DNA of 64,000 nt, taken from positions 248,001 to 312,000 of the forward strand of contig NZ_RQPJ01000001.1 of assembly GCF_003957295.1 (NCBI RefSeq), given 5' to 3'. The translations under genes and the position numbers were made by a program. A model generated the notes under the pieces. That model saw only the letters and a program-made list of their open reading frames with translations, ran no database searches and was not told the origin of the DNA. Positions within the stretch are counted from its first letter, which is position 1, and every line of letters begins with the position of its first letter. The stretch comes from Arenibacter aquaticus. Its GTDB lineage: Bacteria > Bacteroidota > Bacteroidia > Flavobacteriales > Flavobacteriaceae. Below are positions 9,308 to 19,600 of this stretch, in pieces.

Positions 9308-9804
9308 CCCCCCTTTTTTTTATTACAACAATTAGTCTTAAATACTACCGTAAATTACATAATTTTCATACATGTTTACAGCATTTTAAATCCTACACAT
9401 GCATTTGTCTGACTATTCATTATTGGTTGTCTACTTCTTTATAAGGAAGAGGGGGGAATACCTAGTAGATCAAATATATTTCCCTATTACCTATACATAG
9501 GGATCCTATTGCCATACTATTACTGCCCCTAATATAATCAAAGTAATAGTTAACCGGTCTATAGACCTTGGATTATTTCTACAATCACACCACACAAAGC
9601 CTTGTAATGGAACATGTTCCAACGAAAAACTTAATTGCCACCTACAATACAAGGGCTGGAAAGCAAATTACCTACCGTAAAAAAAATCAGGAAAAATTAT
9701 ACAAAACATACCGCTGCATGCCAAACAAGTAAAAACCCCAAAGTACGTGCTGCACTTTGGGGTTTCTATATGTAGACAACCTAAAAATTACCGTTATTAG
9801 GTGA
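9308..9804. other. Intergenic spacer between histidine kinase and ppc
   Basis: No ORF with protein-like character was seen. The part next to 9308 must hold the kinase promoter. The ppc terminator at 9733-9765 is the only clear element. Confidence 0.5.
9733..9765 (-). terminator. Intrinsic terminator of ppc
   Basis: Perfect 12-bp arms (AAACCCCAAAGT and ACTTTGGGGTTT) surround a 9-nt loop. On the minus strand the stem is followed by a T run, 40 nt after the ppc stop codon. Confidence 0.85.
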
Positions 9805-12357
9805 TTAGGCCGAATTCCTACTGGCATTAATATTACCGTACAATGAGCGTATAACTATTTTCTCATACAACTCCTTAAATTCGGTATCCTTACTCATTTT
9901 TTGTAAGGCATATTGCTGTATTACCAACAAGGGAAGTACAATATTTTCCCTTATTTTCACAGATTCCCTTGACACCGACTCTTTTTCCATCAGTATTTCC
10001 GAATCGGAAATTAACAGTAACATTTCTTTGGAAAGCAGATACTCCTCATGAAGAATATTCCAGAATTCCTTGTATTCCTTATCCTCTTTCATGTAACTGG
10101 TAAGTTCAAAATAACATTTGGCCAAGGACATCATACTATTAAGCATCAGCGCCTTGAACAAAGGAACCTCATTGAACATTTCTTTCAATTCTTCCATTTT
10201 CCCCTGATCCTTTAGGGTTTTGATGGCCGTACCTATTCCAAAATAACCAGGTACATTTTGCTTTAACTGGCTCCAAGACCCCACAAATGAAATAGCCCTT
10301 AAATCTGTAAGTTCCAATTTTTTCTTCTTCCCTCTCTTGCCCGGTCTACTACCAATATTTGCTTTCTGGTAGTACTTTAAGGTACTCTTATCTTCCAAAT
10401 AAGGTATAAACCGCTCATGGTTCTTTAAGGCATCATATTTGGCAAAGCTCAGATCGGAAAGTTCCTCCATTAACTGCCTTGATTCCTTGGAAATTATATT
10501 TTCCTTCCCGAAAATATTATTGGAAAGTCCGGCTGTAAGCAGTTGTTCGCAATTATGTATAAACTGCTCCTTGGTGCCATAGGTACTGGTTATGGTCTGC
10601 CCCTGAATGGTAAGTTGAATTTCATTGTTGGCAATATCCTTTGTTTGGGCGGCATAGAACCTATGGGTTTTTCCTCCTCCACGTGCTGGTGGCCCACCTC
10701 GACCATCAAAGAATATAGCCTTTATTTCTGCTTGTTCACAAACTGCGGATAAGGTTTCCTTGGTCTTAAAGATTTCCCAGTTGGCCTTAACATAACCACC
10801 GTCCTTGGTACCATCAGAGAATCCCAACATTATAGTATGTTTTCTATCCCGCTGCTCCAAATGGGTCATATATTCTGGTATACTGAACAATTCCTCCATG
10901 GTATTTTCAGAGCTTTCCATACCTTTCATGGTCTCGAACAAAGGAATAATATCAAAAGTAATTTTATCGGAATCCCAACCACACCATCTAAATAGACCAA
11001 AAACAAAGAGTACGGAGAAAACATCTTCAGAATTACTGATTACATAACGGTTACATCCTTCCTCGCCATTTTTTTCTTGAATACCTCTCAATTGAAGTAT
11101 GTTCTGAATGGTTTCTTTAACTATATCCTCGCCATAGTTCTGCGCTCTAAGATCTATGTCCTTGTGCAAGAGAATATCTACTAACTCCTCTTTACTTAAT
11201 TCCTCTAGACTTTCCGATATAAGCCCTTGCTCCCTTAGTACGGTCTGCACCACTTGTTTGTGCACACTGTGGTCCTGCCTAATATCCAAAGTGGCAAAGT
11301 GGGTCTTAAAGATTTTAACCTTGTCTATAATATGATCCAAATCCTTTAAATACAACTTGTGGTACTTTTCAATTAAAATTGACCTAGTTTCCAAAAGTGG
11401 TCCAATAATATCTTCATAAGGCAAAACCTTATTGGCATCGAACATGGAAGTATACAAGCGATCCCTAAGCTTTACTATAATATCCTGAACCTCGCGGAAA
11501 GTCAATTTTTGTTGTAGCCCCTTTACATCATGATAGTAGCACTTCATTAGGGTTATCCGCAGTTCATCTGCTACATCCTTTGTAATATCAGAGGTTACAA
11601 AAGGGTTTCCATCCCTATCCCCACCGGGCCAAAAGCCCAACTTCATAATATTGTGGTTATTGAACTCCACATCCCCAATATTATCCTTTATATAAGCATA
11701 AAGATCCCCTACAGCATCATAATATACATTTCTAAGAATGTATATGATATTCTTGGCCTCATCCAAAGGAGTTGGCTTTTTTGCATTGATCAGGGAAGTT
11801 AGCCCCAATTGTTGCAATACTATATCTATATCGTTTATCTTATCTTCCAAAATAAGGTTTCTAAGATTGCTGATGATATCTAGTACAGCAGGAGTATAAA
11901 ATTGTGTAGGATGGGCCGTTAAAACTATCCTGGCACTAAAGGTTGATAATTTTTCCGATATCTGATCCCAACTTTTATTTTTGTCAACCAACTGAAAATA
12001 GTCACGGATACTCAAAGAACTACTATGCTTCTGGAGTCTAGGAAAAGCAGCGTCCTCAACACTGTCATACAGTACCACCTGTCTTTCTACATACTGTATA
12101 ATACGGAACATAAAATCTATCCTTTCCCTTTCCGAATCAATATTGGCGTAATTTTGAAAAAAGGCATCCAATATTTCCTGGGGATTCTTACCAGACTTCA
12201 GTCCCTTGTCGGCCTGATGAAGCAACAAAGGAATAAGCATTCCTACATTTTCAATGTTACGGTACGGCAAATTAAGGAATAGACTATTATAAATATTAAA
12301 TTTATTGTGTACCGATTTCTTAAACTCGTCTAACCTTTCTGATTGTTGCATATCCAT
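9805..12357 (-). CDS. ppc: Phosphoenolpyruvate carboxylase
   Basis: The 850-residue enzyme adds bicarbonate to phosphoenolpyruvate to make oxaloacetate, the anaplerotic supply to the TCA cycle. Diagnostic sites are present: VLTAHPTQF with the catalytic histidine, FWPGGDRDGNPFVTSDIT, the mobile catalytic loop FFDGRGGPPARGGGKTH, and IGSRPGKRG. The loop differs from the classic FHGRGGSVGRGG form in having D for H and PPA in the middle. From memory this is the usual form in Bacteroidetes. The C-terminus ends ...NASRNSA where many PEPCs end in QNTG. The length is slightly below the 880-900 of proteobacterial enzymes. The gene is monocistronic, with its own terminator at 9733-9765 and a long upstream spacer. 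The alternative start at MQQSE, two codons in, cannot be excluded. Confidence 0.95.
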   Translation of the reverse strand: MDMQQSERLDEFKKSVHNKFNIYNSLFLNLPYRNIENVGMLIPLLLHQADKGLKSGKNPQEILDAFFQNYANIDSERERIDFMFRIIQYVERQVVLYDSVEDAAFPRLQKHSSSLSIRDYFQLVDKNKSWDQISEKLSTFSARIVLTAHPTQFYTPAVLDIISNLRNLILEDKINDIDIVLQQLGLTSLINAKKPTPLDEAKNIIYILRNVYYDAVGDLYAYIKDNIGDVEFNNHNIMKLGFWPGGDRDGNPFVTSDITKDVADELRITLMKCYYHDVKGLQQKLTFREVQDIIVKLRDRLYTSMFDANKVLPYEDIIGPLLETRSILIEKYHKLYLKDLDHIIDKVKIFKTHFATLDIRQDHSVHKQVVQTVLREQGLISESLEELSKEELVDILLHKDIDLRAQNYGEDIVKETIQNILQLRGIQEKNGEEGCNRYVISNSEDVFSVLFVFGLFRWCGWDSDKITFDIIPLFETMKGMESSENTMEELFSIPEYMTHLEQRDRKHTIMLGFSDGTKDGGYVKANWEIFKTKETLSAVCEQAEIKAIFFDGRGGPPARGGGKTHRFYAAQTKDIANNEIQLTIQGQTITSTYGTKEQFIHNCEQLLTAGLSNNIFGKENIISKESRQLMEELSDLSFAKYDALKNHERFIPYLEDKSTLKYYQKANIGSRPGKRGKKKKLELTDLRAISFVGSWSQLKQNVPGYFGIGTAIKTLKDQGKMEELKEMFNEVPLFKALMLNSMMSLAKCYFELTSYMKEDKEYKEFWNILHEEYLLSKEMLLLISDSEILMEKESVSRESVKIRENIVLPLLVIQQYALQKMSKDTEFKELYEKIVIRSLYGNINASRNSA

Positions 12358-12950
12358 CTTCTTTTTTACATTAACATTAGCAGGACTACTAAATATAGCT
12401 GCATAAATTTCAAGCTATAAAGTTCGTCATATTTTTATATTTAAAAGAAGAATTAATGCCCAAACAACAAATTTTATTGGCGACACCTCATAATCAACAA
12501 GGTTCACAACAATAATTTCTCAAAATAGGTTCGGTATTTTACATTTACAACATAATAATTAGCAAAAAAGTAATTTTTTCATTTTCATATAGTGTTCTCG
12601 TAAAAGAGCCTTGTTGTCTTAACAGGGCTCTTTTTAGTTTTTGGGAGTTTATACCAAATTTCGCCTAACAAGACACCAAAAGCCATTTTACATCCAAACC
12701 TATTCCGGATAGCAACAAAGCCATTCTCCATATTTATATTGCGGATTTTAAATTTTGGTGTTGTTATATTTCCATTATATTTATAAATCCTTTATGGTAT
12801 TTACCAAAACTTAATTATTTCTTTAATTATGGATACAAACCATTTTACCTACATTTCAAGTTCCAAGTACCCCTAGCTACAAAAACCAAAAAGAAGGTCC
12901 CATTTCCTTTGCTTAAAAATCCCCCAGTTTAATAAGTAAAAAAAAAGACC
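12358..12950. other. Divergent intergenic region between ppc and the TPR/AraC regulator
   Basis: This spacer separates two divergent genes and must hold both promoters. It also contains a terminator-like hairpin at 12602-12635 that belongs to neither gene. No ORF with protein-like character was seen. The poly-A stretch just before 12951 is the only ribosome-site-like purine tract. Confidence 0.5.
12602..12635 (+). terminator. Orphan intrinsic terminator
   Basis: Arms AAAAGAGCC and GGGCTCTTTT close an imperfect stem with an inner GTT/AAC pairing. On the plus strand it is followed by T5 and another T run shortly after. No plus-strand gene ends nearby, since the previous one stops at 1545. It either ends a short unannotated transcript from 12358-12600 or acts as a leader attenuator for the regulator gene at 12951. 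Confidence 0.6.
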
Positions 12951-14855
12951 ATGAACAACCTAACCATCAAACTATTACTTTTCTTCTTTTTTTGTACCAT
13001 CATTCCCTTGCGCGCTACTGAAGGACAAAACAAATCCATAGACTCTTACCTTAAATCTATCCGAAATCTTATTGAGGTCAAAGATCGTTACAAAGAAGAA
13101 TTTTTGGATATAGAATACCTGCTGGCCAAAAAGGAGCAAGCGGAAGGCAACGAAAAAATATTGGTACTGCTTAAATTATTTACCGCATATATCTATAAAT
13201 CCGATGATGCGGCCAATACCTACAATGAACAAGCATTGGAGCTCTCAGAAAAAATAGGGTTCACCCAAGGCATACTTTCCGCAAAATACAATAAAGCCTA
13301 CCACTTGTTTGTAAAAGGACATTTTGATGCTTCCATGAAAATGGTGCAGGAGATAGAGAACTTAATAGTGGCTGGAAGTTTCCAGAATGTGTATGGCGAC
13401 ATTGCCACCTTGAAATCCGATATATATACTGAAAGGGGGGAGTATGACAAAGCCTTGGAGGTTGGCTTACAACTTTTGGACCATGCCGAGAAAACAAAGA
13501 GCGACTACCTATTGATGAAGGCCAATGCCGCCTTATCCCACTACTACCTAAGAATTGAACAGTTTTCAAAATCCCTACACTATTGTCTTCAGGGCCTGCA
13601 TTATATTTTAAAGCTGAAGAAGACAGAATACATCTACCCTAAGATAGATGAAATTGCAAAAATGACCGCCCAACTAAACGACCCACAAGGAGCCTTGGAA
13701 GTCTATTCATTTTTTCTGGATATTGAAAAGAAACTTCCTCCGGCCGGCAGCTACATACTTGCTTCTGTTCACAGTAATATAGCCAACATATATATGTCTA
13801 TTGGGGAGAATAAAAAGGCACTCAACCATATATCTACCGCCCTAGAGATTAATTATAAAAACAACTATAGGTTTAGAATCCCCCGGGCCCTAACTATCAA
13901 AGCCAAACTTTATCTACAACAGCATGACACCACCCAGGCTATTTTAACCTATGAAAAAAGTATTGAAGCTGCAGAGGACATAAATGCCTTTGACGTGGTA
14001 AAGCGCAACAGTTACATACTAGGGCAATTGTACCAACAAACCAATGAACCTCTAAAGTCCAATGATTACAAGAATCTATATAAAACCATAAGCGACTCCC
14101 TATTTACCAATGAACAGGAACAAAAAATCTTAATTCTAGAAACCAAAAGAAAGGTCAAGGAGGTACTACAAAAGAAAAAAATATTGGAATTGGAGAATAA
14201 GGCCCAAAGAGCACAGTTTAGAGGTTTTATCATTGCCCTGCTTTTTCTAATGGCAATAAGTTGTATTGCTGTTTTCTCATATCTAAAAGTGCGAAAAAAA
14301 AATAGACTGCTATTATGTAGAACCATAGATCTTGCCGAAATACAATTAAGGCTGAGCGAAAAACTTAATGGATATGAGCAAGATAGTAGCAATTGGTCCG
14401 TTGAGCGAAAAAAACGCGATGCCCCAAAGGCCCAGCCCAGACTTGACGAAGAAATTAAGAACATAATCCTGACTAAATTGGAAAAATTGGAAAAAAAATC
14501 CTTTTTTCTGGACCCTAATTGCAACTTGCACCTGTTGGCCGAACAGCTAAAAACCAACCCAAAATATCTTTCACAAGTCATCAATCAAGAGAAAAAATCC
14601 AATTTCAACAATTATATAAACGAGTTACGGATAAACTATCTATTGCCAAAACTATTAAAGGATATTGATTACAGGAACAATAAATTAAGTTATATAGCCG
14701 TCTCCCTGGGCTTTAACAACCTAAATACCTTTAACGCCGCCTTTAAGAAAAGACTGGGTATTTTACCATCCAACTTTATAAATGAGCTGAACAACAATAT
14801 TGAGGTCAAGAGCAAGGCAATAGAACGGGTAAATCAACTAAAGAAAATCGTCTAA
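12951..14855 (+). CDS. Membrane-bound TPR and AraC-type DNA-binding regulator
   Basis: The 634-residue protein has an N-terminal signal or anchor (LLLFFFFCTIIPLRA). A TPR-rich sensor region spans about residues 50-400, with helical pairs such as ILSAKYNKAYHLFVKGHFD and VHSNIANIYMSIGENKKAL. A transmembrane helix lies at about residues 424-446 (FIIALLFLMAISCIAVFSYL), followed by a short coiled coil. A C-terminal AraC HTH spans about 520-625 (LHLLAEQLKTNPKYLSQVIN and YIAVSLGFNNLNTFNAAFKKR). The layout is periplasmic TPR, membrane helix and cytoplasmic DNA-binding domain. It belongs to a Bacteroidetes group in which signal reception and DNA binding occur in one chain without kinase modules. It converges on SusD 1 (15069-16610). 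By proximity it may regulate SusCD pair 1, but no binding site was identified. Confidence 0.85.
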   Translation: MNNLTIKLLLFFFFCTIIPLRATEGQNKSIDSYLKSIRNLIEVKDRYKEEFLDIEYLLAKKEQAEGNEKILVLLKLFTAYIYKSDDAANTYNEQALELSEKIGFTQGILSAKYNKAYHLFVKGHFDASMKMVQEIENLIVAGSFQNVYGDIATLKSDIYTERGEYDKALEVGLQLLDHAEKTKSDYLLMKANAALSHYYLRIEQFSKSLHYCLQGLHYILKLKKTEYIYPKIDEIAKMTAQLNDPQGALEVYSFFLDIEKKLPPAGSYILASVHSNIANIYMSIGENKKALNHISTALEINYKNNYRFRIPRALTIKAKLYLQQHDTTQAILTYEKSIEAAEDINAFDVVKRNSYILGQLYQQTNEPLKSNDYKNLYKTISDSLFTNEQEQKILILETKRKVKEVLQKKKILELENKAQRAQFRGFIIALLFLMAISCIAVFSYLKVRKKNRLLLCRTIDLAEIQLRLSEKLNGYEQDSSNWSVERKKRDAPKAQPRLDEEIKNIILTKLEKLEKKSFFLDPNCNLHLLAEQLKTNPKYLSQVINQEKKSNFNNYINELRINYLLPKLLKDIDYRNNKLSYIAVSLGFNNLNTFNAAFKKRLGILPSNFINELNNNIEVKSKAIERVNQLKKIV

Positions 14856-14953
14856 TCAAGGTCTACGCTCCATATACATTCTAAAAAACAAAGAATACTG
14901 CTCAGACTAAGGGGATCTATAAGAAATAGGCTTGGCCAAACTACCTATTATCA

Positions 14954-14988
14954 CAAAAAAAGCAGTACCCCCTTTAGGGATACTGCTT
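14954..14988 (-). terminator. Intrinsic terminator of SusCD pair 1
   Basis: Arms AAGCAGTA and TACTGCTT flank an inner CCC/GGG pairing. On the minus strand the stem is followed by T7. It lies 80 nt after the SusD stop codon (15069), beyond a short non-coding tail. Confidence 0.8.
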
Positions 14989-15068
14989 AATAAAACTCCA
15001 AACTAATTATTAACTAAAAACTAATTACCAAAGTTTTTGATCACCGCGAATATTTTTGGCGTTTTCCA

Positions 15069-16610
15069 TTAGTTATATCCCGGATTTTGTGGTGTTAAAC
15101 TTGGATTGTTGATCATTTCCTGCTCTGGAAGGGGAAACAATAAGTGTTTTTCTTGTAAAGCCTGGTCGGAACTAAGGTTAATATGACCCACAAAATCGTC
15201 AAAACCACCTGTTTCACTGTTCAGCACCTTTCTAAGGCGCACCATATCGAACCATGTAATTTGTTCGTAGCACAGCTCATGCCATCTTTCTTTCCAAACG
15301 GCCTCACGTAAAGATTCTTGGGTAAATTCCCCAAGCGTGGGTGTAGTTAGTTGCGCCCTGTCCCGTATCCTTGTCAAAGCATCAACGGCATCTTGGGTTG
15401 GACCTGTGGCCTCATTGGAAGCTTCCGCATAAATGAGCAATACTTCCGCAAACCTTATTATAGGCATATTAAGATTGTCCTTTGCCGTTCCCGGAACGCC
15501 TTGGGTACCATTGGCCGTCACATTAAAATGTTTAAAGATATAAGGGGCACCCAAATCAAAAAGCTCTCCGTCCCCATTGGTATAGTAACTGGTATAGAAC
15601 CACCCTTCTCGATCTACGGTTCTTTGGTCGCCCGCTTCAAAAGAGTTATAAAATTCTATCTCGGGTACGGTACTACCTGTTCCCGAAGGTCCACGGTAGG
15701 TAACCGGCTGAAAATTCGGGAACATATTCCCCATAGGATTACCGGCCACCTCATCGTTGTATTGCAAACTAAAAATATGCTCTACGGTGTTTCCAAGGCT
15801 TTCGTCGTGGATCTCTCCATAGGTATCAAACAAATCTATAGGGCCAGCATTGTCTATTACCTCCTTGGCCTTACTGGCCGCATCGGCATATCGTGCTGTT
15901 TCGTTCAAAGGATTTCCGGCCATGGTAAGATACACCTTGGCCAAGAGAGATTTTACAGCCGATTGGGATACCCGTCCACTCTCATCGGTCCAGGATAGTC
16001 CTGCACTTTCCGCAGCCGTTAAATCGGCCACAATTTGATCGTACACCGCTTTTAGTGGACTCCGAGATGGGAAAAAATCCTCGGAAGTAGCACTTTGTGG
16101 AAGGGTAATCAGCGGCACATCGCCCCACAATCTAACGGCATAAAAATACGCCCAGGCACGCAAGAATCTGGCTTCACCCAAGATTTGGTTCTTTTGGCCC
16201 TCATCCATATCAATATCCGGTACATTCTCCAGCACTAAATTGGCGTTGGCTATTACCTTATACACCCCTCGCCACCAGTTTCTGACATGCAGGGTATTGG
16301 CATCGTACGATAGGGAGTACAAGTTGTTTAAATCCGAGTTCTGCGCCGTCTGTGTCGTGGAGGTTCCCGTAGGAGCTTCCAATAATTGCCAGTTGGAAGA
16401 AAAAATACCGGCACCATTACCAACAAACCTAGCATCGGCATAAACTGCGGCAATGGCCGATTCTGCTTGCTTGGCGGTAGTGTAAAAACTATCCGGTGTA
16501 AGATTGGATGGATCCGATTCATCCAAAAAATCAGAACAACCTACCATAGACACCAGTAAGAGCGCACAGAGGTAGAACTTGCCTATATATTTAATTATAT
16601 CAATTTTCAT
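15069..16610 (-). CDS. SusD/RagB-family surface nutrient-binding lipoprotein (pair 1)
   Basis: The 513-residue product has a lipoprotein signal with lipobox SMVGC (MKIDIIKYIGKFYLCALLL...GCSDF). It starts the mature chain as SusD proteins do, with SDFLDESDPSNLTPDSFYTT. Later family marks are EARFLRAWAYFYAVRLWGDVPLI and the C-terminal RWHELCYEQITWFDMVRLRK, ending LTPQNPGYN. SusD proteins cap the SusC barrel at the cell surface and bind the oligosaccharide or other ligand. The gene follows its SusC by 25 nt in one transcript that ends at the hairpin 14954-14988. The ligand cannot be assigned. No glycoside hydrolase is adjacent, so a small or non-glycan nutrient is possible. Confidence 0.92.
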   Translation of the reverse strand: MKIDIIKYIGKFYLCALLLVSMVGCSDFLDESDPSNLTPDSFYTTAKQAESAIAAVYADARFVGNGAGIFSSNWQLLEAPTGTSTTQTAQNSDLNNLYSLSYDANTLHVRNWWRGVYKVIANANLVLENVPDIDMDEGQKNQILGEARFLRAWAYFYAVRLWGDVPLITLPQSATSEDFFPSRSPLKAVYDQIVADLTAAESAGLSWTDESGRVSQSAVKSLLAKVYLTMAGNPLNETARYADAASKAKEVIDNAGPIDLFDTYGEIHDESLGNTVEHIFSLQYNDEVAGNPMGNMFPNFQPVTYRGPSGTGSTVPEIEFYNSFEAGDQRTVDREGWFYTSYYTNGDGELFDLGAPYIFKHFNVTANGTQGVPGTAKDNLNMPIIRFAEVLLIYAEASNEATGPTQDAVDALTRIRDRAQLTTPTLGEFTQESLREAVWKERWHELCYEQITWFDMVRLRKVLNSETGGFDDFVGHINLSSDQALQEKHLLFPLPEQEMINNPSLTPQNPGYN

Positions 16611-16635
16611 AATATTATTTTTTAAAATTTATTAA

Positions 16636-19600
16636 TTACAGACCAACTTGGAGACCCAGTACAAAGGTTGTCGATTTTGGATATTCATGCCATTTCATTC
16701 CCTGTGAGAAAACGTTATTGCTTTCACCTCCTCGGATAGGAGTTACCTCGGGGTCACCCAGCAGTTCGTCATCTACCAATAAAAAGAAGTTTTGCGCCGA
16801 GGCATATAATCTCAATTTGTTTAAATGCATCCTTTCAATTAAGTTTTGGCCAAAGGTATATCCCAACATAATGTTTCTACCCCTTACAAAGGAACCGTCC
16901 TTTACCCAATGTGAATCCACATTTGTAACATATCCGGCCCGTGTATCCCGTACCTGGGCGATCATGGTATCTTGATTATCCGGAGTCCAGGCGTCCAAGA
17001 CTGTAGTATAACTATTGGCAAGTGCCTGACGGTCTTCACTGGAGTGAAGGTTCATATCCATAACATCATTACCCCAGGAATATTGAAGTTCCAAGGTAAA
17101 ATCCAAATTCTTATAGGACACATAATTTGTTAGTGTCCCCCATGCGGTTGGGTAACCGTTTCCAATAATAGACCTATCTTCATCATTAATGATATAATCC
17201 CCGTTAAAATCCTTGTACTTAATATCACCGGGCAAAATGGTAAGTCCGTTTCTATAACTTACGAACTTGGCGGCTTCAGCGGCCTCATCGGTTCCCCATG
17301 TGCCCAAGCGGGTAAGTCCCCAGAAAGCACCTACAGGTTCACCTACTCTAATTATACTGGTTTCATTAGTTATACCAGGTCCGCCTACCCCAAAAATATC
17401 TGAAGGGGTGGCCAGGGAAAGTACCTTGTTCCTATTCATGGAAATATTAAAGGTGGTGTTCCAGCTAAGGTCGGCAGTAACAATATTTTTGGTAGAAAGC
17501 CCCAATTCAACACCTTGGTTCTGCATAGACCCTACATTTCGTCTTATGGTAGCATATCCACTAGACTGGGGAACAGGGGCATCCAAAAGCATATCGGTGG
17601 TCTTCCTATAATAATAATCAGCTTCCATACTAATTCTATTATCAAATAGGCCCAGCTCAAAACCAATGTCGTATTGGGCTGTCTTTTCCCATTTCAAATC
17701 CGGGTTTGCCAACCTGTTCAATCCTGTTCCTCCCACACGGCTTTCGTTCCATATAGCAGCATAATTGGAGCTTAACAAGGACAATGAAGAATAAGGTGGT
17801 ATTTCCGAGTTACCTGTTACCCCATAACTTGTTCTAAGTTTTAAGTTAGAGATCAGCGTGTTGTCCACAAGAAAGTCTTCGTCCGAAATCCTCCAGGCAA
17901 CCGCCGCTGAGGGGAAGAAGGAAAACTTATTATTGTCCCCAAATTTCGACGAACCATCTGCCCTGCCCGTAACGGTAAATAGATACTTGCCATAGAGATT
18001 ATAATTTAATCGCCCAAAATAGGAATTCAGTGCTTCCCTATCCGCAAAAGATTGTACAGCTATATTATCCGATCCTGCACCCAAATTGTTATATTTAAAA
18101 TAATCAGTAGGGAAGTTCCTGGAATCTGCGTTGACAAAAAATTGATTGGATTGCTGCCAAGATACCCCCAACAAGGCGGTAAATGAATTGTTTTCATTGA
18201 TTTCCTTGTTATAGGTCAGGTAGTTTTCAATTGACCAAAAGGTCTGCTTTTCGTTGCTTGCTTGGGCCCTGGCTACCGCATTATTATCCAACACGCTATT
18301 TCTAAATTCATTGTTCTCTTGGGTAAGGACATTTGCCCCTATAACAGTTCTCATTTCCAATTCCTTGGTAAGGTTAAGATTGGTATAGAAGCTTCCAGTG
18401 GTAGTTTGCGTATTTAATATATACTCATTATTTTCCAGCCAATTCACAGAATTACGGGTACCCTCCGCGTAGGGATAGTCCCTGTTATTGGCATATAGCC
18501 CTTCCAATGGACCTCCTGTGTGTAAAGGACCAGGGTAAAAAGGATAATCCTCCACCATTCTACGTGGTACTTGGTCATTGGTGTCTGCCAAGTTCTCGGT
18601 TTGATTGTTATAACTCAAAGAGCCCCCGATCTTTAACCAAGTTTTGATTTGATCATCAATTGAAAAACGTCCTGAATATCGCTTTAAATATGTATTCTTC
18701 AAAAGGCCTTGGGCATCCCTTATACCCAAGGAAACGGCATAAGTGGTTCTTTCATTACCCCCAGAGAATCCCAATTGGTGGTTTTGCGACAATTTGTGCT
18801 GCACCACTTCTTTGGACCAATCCGTATCATAGATTGCTTTACCATCACTATCAAACAGATAAGCCACATTGGGATTAGCTCTTTTCAGTCTAGGCTCGTA
18901 CTGGGCATAATTTCCGGCAGCCCACCCTTCTGGATCAAATTTCTGGGTGTTTTCCCAAGAGAGTTGCTCTATCATAGCATACTGTTCCGCGTTTAGTACC
19001 TTGGCCCTATTGGGACCAAATTGGTTTACACTATATTCAACATCATAGGTAACCCTTCCCTGCCCTGCACGACCTCTTTTAGTAGTCACCAAAATAACAC
19101 CGTTTGCACCACGGGCTCCATATATGGCCGTTGAAGAGGCATCTTTCAAGACCTCGATGGAAACAACATCATTAGGGTTTAAATAATCTATTGCCGAACT
19201 AAAATTTGCTTGGTTACCTTGAGGTAACTGTACCCCGTCTATAACGTAGAGTGGGTTGTTGGAAGAATTTATAGAACTAAACCCCCTTACCCTAATATTG
19301 GATTTACCACCTGGACGCCCCGAATTGGTATTTACCTGAACACCTGCAATTTTTCCCGATAAGGCCTGATTAAGCGAAGTTGCCGGACGTTCCTGTAGCT
19401 GATCGGCATCTACCTGCCCCACGGCACCCGTTAAATCCGATTTTCGTTGACTACCATAGCCAATTAACACTACCTCTTCCAATTCACTGGCATCCTCTTC
19501 CAATTGTGCATTTACTACCGTTCTCCCATTTAAAGGAATCTCTAAAGTCTTATAACCTATATAACTAAATACCAAGGTGGCATTGCTATCCACATTGTCC

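Noticed and set aside
11722-11745. Inverted repeat with 9-bp arms ATATACATT/AATGTATAT, similar to the sialic acid operator half-sites
   Set aside because: It lies inside ppc coding sequence, far from any promoter, and the half-site spacing differs from TATGT-N3-ACATA.
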